A program made the position numbers and the translations under genes. The notes under the pieces were generated by a model. That model had not been told where the DNA came from. It searched no databases and saw only the letters and a list, made by a program, of their open reading frames with translations. From assembly GCF_021568795.1 (NCBI RefSeq), contig NZ_JAKGUE010000002.1, positions 124,001-188,000 of the forward strand: 64,000 nt of DNA, in the 5' to 3' direction. Positions 16,899 through 23,300 of the stretch are shown here, in pieces; positions within the stretch are counted from its first letter, which is position 1, and every line of letters starts with the position of its first letter. This DNA is from Dethiosulfovibrio faecalis. Its GTDB lineage: Bacteria; Synergistota; Synergistia; Synergistales; Dethiosulfovibrionaceae.

Positions 16899-18128
16899 AT
16901 GATTATGTGGAAAAACTCTAGAAAGATATTGTTGGGGATTCTGATAGGAGCCGCCTTGGTCTCGGGCATAGTCGCCGCTCAAGCTCGAGACGGAGGAGAT
17001 CTCGACAGGGTGGCACCTTTCGACCTTGATTCCCTTTGGCTGATGAAGCAGGCCAGAGCCATCATAGAGGCCTATCAGGTAGATGCGGCGAGCGACGACG
17101 TCATGGAGAAGGATCTCCTTTATGGTGCCATGGACGGTATGGTCTCTGCCTGGGGTGATCCCTATACGAGGTTCGTAGATCCCGAACAGCTCGAACAGGA
17201 GCAGACGGATCTTCGGGGCAAATACGGCGGTCTTGGCATATATATAGGCCAGAGGGATGGGGCCATCCTGGTCATAAGTCCTATAGAGGATACCCCGGCG
17301 GATAGAGCCGGACTGAAGCCCCAGGATCAGATAGTGAAAATAGGGGATGAGATGGTAATAGGCTGGGATCTACACGAGGTGGTGGATTCACTTAGAGGAG
17401 AGCCCGGTACACCCGTCACGGTCTGGATACGTAGAGAGGGAGAGTCGGATCTTCTGAAGAAGGAGATGGTCCGAGAGGAGATAAAGCTCAAGTCCGTCCG
17501 TTTTGAAATGCTCAGCGACGATATTGGCTATGTCCGCCTGTCCCAGTTCAAAGACACGAGCCCTTCGGATTTGGGTAAGGCCGTGATAGATCTGAAGAAC
17601 GAAGGAGCCAGAGGTCTGATTCTGGATCTTCGAAACAACGGCGGTGGCCTTTTGAACGCTGCGGTGGAGATCTCCGATATGTTCTTGGATGGCGGTCTTG
17701 TGGTCGGAACAAAGGGAAGGGTCGAGCGGGCCAACGAGGAGCTTTACGCCACAGACGGGGTTTTGACAGATCTTCCCCTGGTGGTGTTGGTCAACGAGGG
17801 AAGCGCCAGCGCGTCGGAGATAGTGGCCGGAGCCGTAAGGGACAGAGGCAGGGCCGTCTTGGTCGGCAAGAAGACCTTCGGCAAGGGTTCGGTCCAGACT
17901 CTGTTCAACCTGATAGACGGCTCCGCCATATACGTTACCATCGCCCGATATCATACCCCTAACGGCACGGTCATAGACCATATCGGCATATCTCCCGACA
18001 TAGAGGTCGACGGGGAGTGGTCCAGAGAGCACGACAAGGACGACCAGCTCAAAAAGGGAATAGAGACCCTGGAAGCCCTTATCAGGGGAGCTTCTATACC
18101 CGCTCTTTCGGGGGATGTCGCTGGTTAG
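16899..18128 (+). CDS. ctpA: S41-family C-terminal processing protease
   Basis: This is a periplasmic serine protease of the CtpA/Prc family that trims or degrades envelope proteins, including peptidoglycan hydrolases in several bacteria. The 409-residue product starts with a signal anchor (KILLGILIGAALVSGIVAAQA), followed by a PDZ domain at about residues 100-190 (GLGIYIGQRDGAILVISPI, PADRAGLKPQDQIVKIGD) and the S41 protease domain. The catalytic Ser lies in GSASASEIVAGAV and the catalytic Lys in GKKTFGKGSVQTL. It follows the LytM hydrolase by 14 bases, so control of that hydrolase's level is a reasonable inference. It is probably the last gene of the block that starts at rnj. Confidence 0.94.
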   Translation: MIMWKNSRKILLGILIGAALVSGIVAAQARDGGDLDRVAPFDLDSLWLMKQARAIIEAYQVDAASDDVMEKDLLYGAMDGMVSAWGDPYTRFVDPEQLEQEQTDLRGKYGGLGIYIGQRDGAILVISPIEDTPADRAGLKPQDQIVKIGDEMVIGWDLHEVVDSLRGEPGTPVTVWIRREGESDLLKKEMVREEIKLKSVRFEMLSDDIGYVRLSQFKDTSPSDLGKAVIDLKNEGARGLILDLRNNGGGLLNAAVEISDMFLDGGLVVGTKGRVERANEELYATDGVLTDLPLVVLVNEGSASASEIVAGAVRDRGRAVLVGKKTFGKGSVQTLFNLIDGSAIYVTIARYHTPNGTVIDHIGISPDIEVDGEWSREHDKDDQLKKGIETLEALIRGASIPALSGDVAG

Positions 18129-18155
18129 TTAAGTCGCGGTAGCAGGAGGTTAAGG

Positions 18156-18184
18156 TTGCGCCGATCGATGGGAGAGGTTATTAT
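18156..18184 (+). promoter_or_regulatory. Probable sigma-70 promoter of purA with short structured leader
   Basis: TTGCGC, a 17-base spacer and TATTAT precede purA. Transcription would start near 18191 and give a leader of about 55 bases containing two small hairpins, GTCCG/CGGAC (18193-18211) and GGAGT/ACTCC (18215-18228), before the TAGGAGG ribosome site. No known riboswitch is recognised. Confidence 0.55.
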
Positions 18185-18246
18185 AGCTCGGTTGTCCGGT
18201 GAAGAGTCGGACCAGGAGTTATCACTCCAGTTAGGAGGCAATTGCC

Positions 18247-19533
18247 TTGAAGGGAAAAGTAGAAGCCATCATAGGTGCCCAGTGGGGCGACGAGGGAAAG
18301 GGACGAGTCGTCGACTCTCTGGGAGACCGGGTGGACGTGTTCGCCCGGTATCAGGGAGGCGCCAACGCCGGACACACGGTGATCGTGGAGGGCGAGAAAC
18401 ACGTCTTTCACCTGCTTCCCTCGGGAATGCTGTATTCGGGTAAGACCTGCGTCATAGGCAACGGAGTGGTGCTGGATCCCGAGCAGCTTTTAAACGAGCT
18501 ATCCGAGCTTCAGGAAAAGGGAGAGGACCGTTCCCGATTAGTCATAAGCGGTTCCGCCCACGTGGTGATGCCCTACCATAAGAAGCTTGATCAGGCTCAG
18601 GAGGCAAGTAGGGATCAGGGTAGCAAGATAGGCACGACCGGCAGGGGGATCGGTCCCTGCTATGTGGACAAATACAACCGTTGCGGGATAAGGGTCGAGG
18701 ACCTGCTGGACCCCGAGGCTCTGAGGGAGAAGCTGGAGTCCAATCTGGACGAGAAAAACCTTCTTTTCACCAAGATATACGACGAGACTCCCCTCTCTTT
18801 CGACGAAATATACCGTCAGGCCCTGAGCTGGGGTAAATCTCTGGCGCCTTACGTGGATGACGCTTCTCTGGTCATAAACGATGCCCTGAACAAGGGACAG
18901 ACCGTTTTGCTTGAGGGTGCTCAGGGTACCCTTCTGGACGTGGACCACGGGACCTATCCTATGGTGACCAGTTCCAGCCCCACCTCAGCCGGAGGTTGCG
19001 TAGGCCTGGGAGTGGCTCCCCATTACGTGGAGAAGGTCTATGGCGTGGTGAAGGCCTATCTCACCAGGGTAGGAGAGGGGCCGTTCCCCTCGGAGGATAA
19101 AGGAGACACCGGACAGTATCTGAGGGATAGAGGCGGAGAGTACGGCGCTACTACCGGACGTCCCAGAAAATGCGGCTGGCTCGATATGGTCGCCCTGCGC
19201 TATGCCGTAAGGATCAACGGTATGACCCACATTACCCTGACCAAACTGGATGTACTGACCGGGCTCAGAGAGGTTAAGGTCTGCGTGGCCTATCGATCGA
19301 ACGGGAAGGACAGGACCGAATTCAACGGGAACGTCCGTTATCTCAACGGAGTCGAGCCGGTATACCGCTCTTTCCCGGGCTGGGACGAGGATATCTCCTC
19401 GGTCAGGGATTTCGACGATCTGCCCGAGGCGGCTAGAGCTTACGTCCGCTACATCGAGGAGGAAACCGGCGTCCCCGTCTCCATTATAGGGGTAGGTCCC
19501 GAGAGGGATCAGATGATAGTCAGGGATCTTTAG
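18247..19533 (+). CDS. purA: Adenylosuccinate synthase
   Basis: PurA condenses IMP with aspartate using GTP, the first committed step to AMP. The TTG start has TAGGAGG 8 bases upstream. The 428-residue product is of normal length. Visible motifs are the N-terminal GTP/IMP loop IIGAQWGDEGKGRVVDSL with the catalytic Asp, the NAGHTV motif with the catalytic His, GTTGRGIGPCYVDKYNR, the aspartate/IMP region around TSSSPTSAGG, and C-terminal VGPERDQMI. It has its own promoter and ends with a hairpin terminator, so it is transcribed separately from the envelope block. Confidence 0.97.
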   Translation: MKGKVEAIIGAQWGDEGKGRVVDSLGDRVDVFARYQGGANAGHTVIVEGEKHVFHLLPSGMLYSGKTCVIGNGVVLDPEQLLNELSELQEKGEDRSRLVISGSAHVVMPYHKKLDQAQEASRDQGSKIGTTGRGIGPCYVDKYNRCGIRVEDLLDPEALREKLESNLDEKNLLFTKIYDETPLSFDEIYRQALSWGKSLAPYVDDASLVINDALNKGQTVLLEGAQGTLLDVDHGTYPMVTSSSPTSAGGCVGLGVAPHYVEKVYGVVKAYLTRVGEGPFPSEDKGDTGQYLRDRGGEYGATTGRPRKCGWLDMVALRYAVRINGMTHITLTKLDVLTGLREVKVCVAYRSNGKDRTEFNGNVRYLNGVEPVYRSFPGWDEDISSVRDFDDLPEAARAYVRYIEEETGVPVSIIGVGPERDQMIVRDL

Positions 19534-19551
19534 GTTATTTTAGTTGGACGC

Positions 19552-19585
19552 AAAGGGCGGGCCTTCGGGGTCTCGCCCTTTTTCT
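19552..19585 (+). terminator. Rho-independent terminator after purA
   Basis: Outer stem AAAGGGCG / CGCCCTTT and inner pairing GGCC/GGTC around a TTCGG loop, followed by TTTCTTTT. It lies 18 bases after the purA stop and just before the ribosome site of rimI, so some read-through into rimI is possible. Confidence 0.85.
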
Positions 19586-19605
19586 TTTCCGTTAGGAGGA
19601 GTTTT

Positions 19606-20061
19606 ATGATCCTTTTCGACATCGATTTTTGTGGACCGGAAGACGGCCCAGCTATAGTCGATATAGACCTTCGTTCCAATCGGAATCCCTGGCCTTTGCC
19701 CTCTGTTATGGACGATCTCAGAAACCGTTCGGGAGAGATGGTGTACATGGGTGCTTTCAAAAAAGATATCCTTCTGGGCTTTATCGCCCTCGAGCGAAGA
19801 AGAAAACTGGTATGGATCATGCAACTGGCGGTCTCGCCCGATTGGCGAAGGTTCGGTATAGGAGAGCAGCTTCTCTGTTCCGCCTACGCCATAGGGGAGG
19901 AGTGGGGATGCCGTGGGGTCGGCCTTACCGTGAGAGTCTCCAATTCAGGGGCCAGAGCTCTTTACCAAAAAAACGGTTTCGTCCAAGGAGCCATCTTGCC
20001 GGGATATTACGGCGACGGCGAGGATGGAATCAGGATGCAGAGGAATTCGTTAATTACATGA
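19606..20061 (+). CDS. rimI: GNAT acetyltransferase, RimI-like
   Basis: Probable ribosomal-protein-S18 alanine N-acetyltransferase or a related protein N-terminal acetyltransferase. The ATG is preceded by TAGGAGGAG. The 151-residue protein has the GNAT fold: the acetyl-CoA motif A in LAVSPDWRRFGIGEQLL with the R/Q-x-x-G-x-G/A loop (RRFGIG), and the RimI-like C-terminal VRVSNSGARALYQKNGFVQGA with the conserved Asn and Tyr. The substrate cannot be proven from sequence; rpsR, the classic target gene, is elsewhere in this window. It lies after purA with a terminator between. Confidence 0.82.
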   Translation: MILFDIDFCGPEDGPAIVDIDLRSNRNPWPLPSVMDDLRNRSGEMVYMGAFKKDILLGFIALERRRKLVWIMQLAVSPDWRRFGIGEQLLCSAYAIGEEWGCRGVGLTVRVSNSGARALYQKNGFVQGAILPGYYGDGEDGIRMQRNSLIT

Positions 20062-20195
20062 CAACATCGAAGCTTTATTCGCCTTTTCTCTCATGGTTTA
20101 AGTTTTTTTTGCCGAAAATAAAAGGAGTTGACTCACACTAGAGGGTAGTTATCTATTCTTAGTTCCCTTTTTCTCAGGGTCTTTCGGACCATTCA

Positions 20196-20222
20196 TTTAG
20201 GACTTATTCAAGTAGTCGAAAA
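20196..20222 (+). promoter_or_regulatory. Candidate flagellar sigma-28 (FliA) promoter for flagellin
   Basis: TTTAGGAC-N11-GTCGAAAA resembles the sigma-28 pattern TAAAGTTT-N11-GCCGATAA (6 of 8 in the -10 part, only 2 of 4 in the TAAA core) with exact spacing. It lies about 100 bases before the flagellin start. A lone TATAAT at 20268-20273 without a good -35 is an alternative. The rest of the 263-base gap 20062-20324 is AT-rich and holds nothing else I recognise. Confidence 0.35.
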
Positions 20223-20324
20223 ACTGATGGGATGATACAAATATATCGTATCCGTTTTATCTAGTCTTATAATTTTTCTACGAGACAGGGAAGTCTTGTG
20301 TCCTTTTGCATGGAGGTGTGGAGG

Positions 20325-23300
20325 TTGCGTATCTATTCGAACATAGCTTCTTTGATTTCACACAACGCGCTATCTAAGGTCAACGGCCGTCTTGAAAAGA
20401 CCACCAGACGGTTATCCACGGGGCTGAGGATCAACTCGTCCTCCGACGACGCAGCGGGACTGGCCATCTCGGAGAAGATGCGGGCTCAGATAAAGGGGCT
20501 GGATCGGGCCGCAATGAACTCTCAGGACGGAATATCGTTGCTTCAGACCGCCGAGGGCGGACTGAACGAGATCCATTCCATGATCCAGAGGATGAGGGAA
20601 CTGTCGGTCCAGGCGGCCAACGACGTCCTCACGTCCGGAGACAGGGGGCACATTCAGGACGAGATAGAGCAGTTGGTGCAGCAGGTCAACGATATAGCGA
20701 ACCAGACCCAATTCAACAGAAAAAAACTTCTCAACGGCAGTATGGCGGCTCTGTGGAGCACCTCCACGTCGGACATAAGCGTGGTAGTATCCGACAACCT
20801 GCTTACCAAGGACGTGATGAACAACGTCAAGTCCGCTGCTGGAAACTACAAGCTCACCTTCAGCACCGTTTCGAACGGTATGGAGAACATTCAAAAGAGC
20901 AACATAATGTACCTTAAGCACGGAACTCACGAGGCCAGCGTGGTCAACAACGCAGAGGGGTCCGGTCTCGTCGGTATGACGGCACTAAACATGGTCGAGG
21001 GTATATGGAATTTGGAAACTAGAGAACACCCTTTCGGTGGTATCCGCTACTATGTGGGAAATGCGAACTCCGATCCCCCCACCGTCGGAGGATCTCTCGA
21101 GGTTTCACCTACTCCAAACATAGTTTCTCCCGGCACTTACGATGTCAGACTATCCGACAGGGTCCCCATGATGGCCGACTTCGACGCGGCCCTCGCCGCC
21201 GGAGTGGTTGAGGGGGTCAACATGAGCAGTCGGGCGGCCGGTTCCAACTTCGACGCCGAGATCGCCGTGACGGCCAATGGTGGTGGTACGCCTTCCTCCT
21301 CTCAGGTTTACCGAAGCGATTTGAGCGGGGGAGGAACGGTAAACGCATCGGGTGCTGCTGGCGATGTATCCGTCGGAACCAACGCCAACAACGGGGTGAA
21401 CCTCTTCACTCATTACGCCGTCACCGGCACCGACCGTAGAGACCTCATGGCGGGCGACATAAACCTGACCGAGAGGTACGTCACACACCAAAACGCCGCC
21501 ATGACGGTCAACCTGGACTATCAGTCCAGCACCGATACCGACGCTACAATAACTTACTACACCTCGACGGCGGGAAATTCGATAAACGTTACCTCCCACT
21601 ATAGGACCCTCGCTGGAGCCAACCTCGACATAGGGGGAACCATAGTAAACATCGGCGGCATGGACATGGACGGCATAGCGGGAGCGATCAACGGAGCGGG
21701 GATAGCCGGATTTTCAGCGTCGGTCCAGGGAGCGGGAGATACCAGGTACATAAGGCTACAAAATTCCACAGGAGGAGCTCTGACCGTGACCGAAAACGGG
21801 GTCGGAACCCATGGCCTGGGACTTAACGGTAATATCAATAACGGTGCGATCCGCAACGGAACCGCCAGGGACTACAACAGGACCTTCACGAGCAACCTCA
21901 ACAATATGACCCTGTCTAACATAGCGACAACCATAACGGGAGCTCCATCCAGCGCCTTCTCCGCCGCGGTTGCAGGAGGAGGAGCGGTCCAGGGCAATGT
22001 CGTCGTGACAGGACACCAGAACTACGACGTCACAGTAACCACGGCGGGCAACGTTGCCGGAGAGCTGTCCCTGGACTCCGGCATAAACGGAGGAGGAAGC
22101 CACACGTCCACCGGCGTATGGGACGGCAGGACGACGACCATAGGGACATCGGGAGATAACCTGAGTACCATGGCCACTAACCTCCAAAACGGGGTAAACG
22201 CCGTCATAGGTGGAGGCTTTACCGTAGCCACCACCACGGCAGGAGCTCTCCACGGTCTCACAATGGCGAACGGCACCAACTATCGGGTGGTACTGGACGG
22301 GACGTCCATAAACGAGCTAGTCACGGGCAACTACGCTCCAGGTACGATGTCGATAAACAGAGGCAACCTTCTCGCCAACACCGGTAACAAGGTCTACGTG
22401 AATCACGACGTGGTCATAAACGTCGGGGATCGAGATGCCCTAGGAATTGTCTCGGCCCTGAATACCGGGATCAACACGGCATTGGGTTCCGACGTGCTGA
22501 GCGGTAACAACGGTCTGAACCCGTTCTCCACCGTGGCTGGTGCTCAAAACAGGACGGTTCGCCTCTCCAACGGCTTAAATTCGGGATACAAGATAGACAT
22601 AACAGCCGGTTCCGACGGCTCATTGGCGGAGGTATGGGGGGGAGCCATAACCACCGACAGAGGCGTCAACGACGACGGAAACTTCCTTGATTACGATAGG
22701 ACGTCGACCATAGCTGTTACGGGCATGAACATGGAGGAGGCCTACGCCGCCATAGACGGCGACGCCAGATTCTCCACCGCCTGGCTGACCGAGCCGGAGC
22801 ACGCCGCTCCGCAGCATTACGGGCGTATGTCCATAACAAACGTCACCACAGGCGCCGACCGACGCAGGATATCGATGACCCAGGCTGGAGTCGACCAAGG
22901 TGACGTGGTGGACTCCAACAGAAAACTGTTTGAGTCAGCCGGTCCTATATGGTCCTCCAGCGAGAGCAGTGGAGCAGCGGTCGCCAACTCCCAGACCCTT
23001 CAGGCTCACGATAGAATGACAGTTCAGATGACATGGGACGGGAACAGGGCCTCCAACGCATCGAGGGTAAACGGTACAGCCTCCGCGACGATATGGGAGG
23101 GTGGCTTCGGCAGCGGAACCTCGGCTGAGAACGCCGCAGCGGTGACAGCAGCCATGGGTATCGCCGGGTTTTCCTACGATAGTTTTTCCATAGACGACGG
23201 AGATATCCATGGTTCGGATTTGGCTACTAACGATTCTTGGATGACCTACACCAAGGCGGAAGTAGTCGGTGTCAGCGATAATCTGGGGCTTAGTCTCTAC

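Noticed and set aside
18156-18443. Possible 95-codon gene starting TTG at 18156 with AGGAGG upstream, overlapping purA
   Set aside because: The end overlaps purA in another frame, the protein resembles nothing, and its TTG coincides with the -35 of a good promoter (TTGCGC-N17-TATTAT) for purA.
20096-20120. TTTAAG-T8-GCCGAAAAT as a sigma-28 promoter
   Set aside because: The gap between the TAAG-like and GCCG elements is too short (about 9 instead of 15 bases).
20298-20324. Longer flagellin start at GTG 20298 or ATG 20310
   Set aside because: Extra residues do not match flagellin N-termini, and the GGAGGTG site is placed correctly only for TTG 20325.
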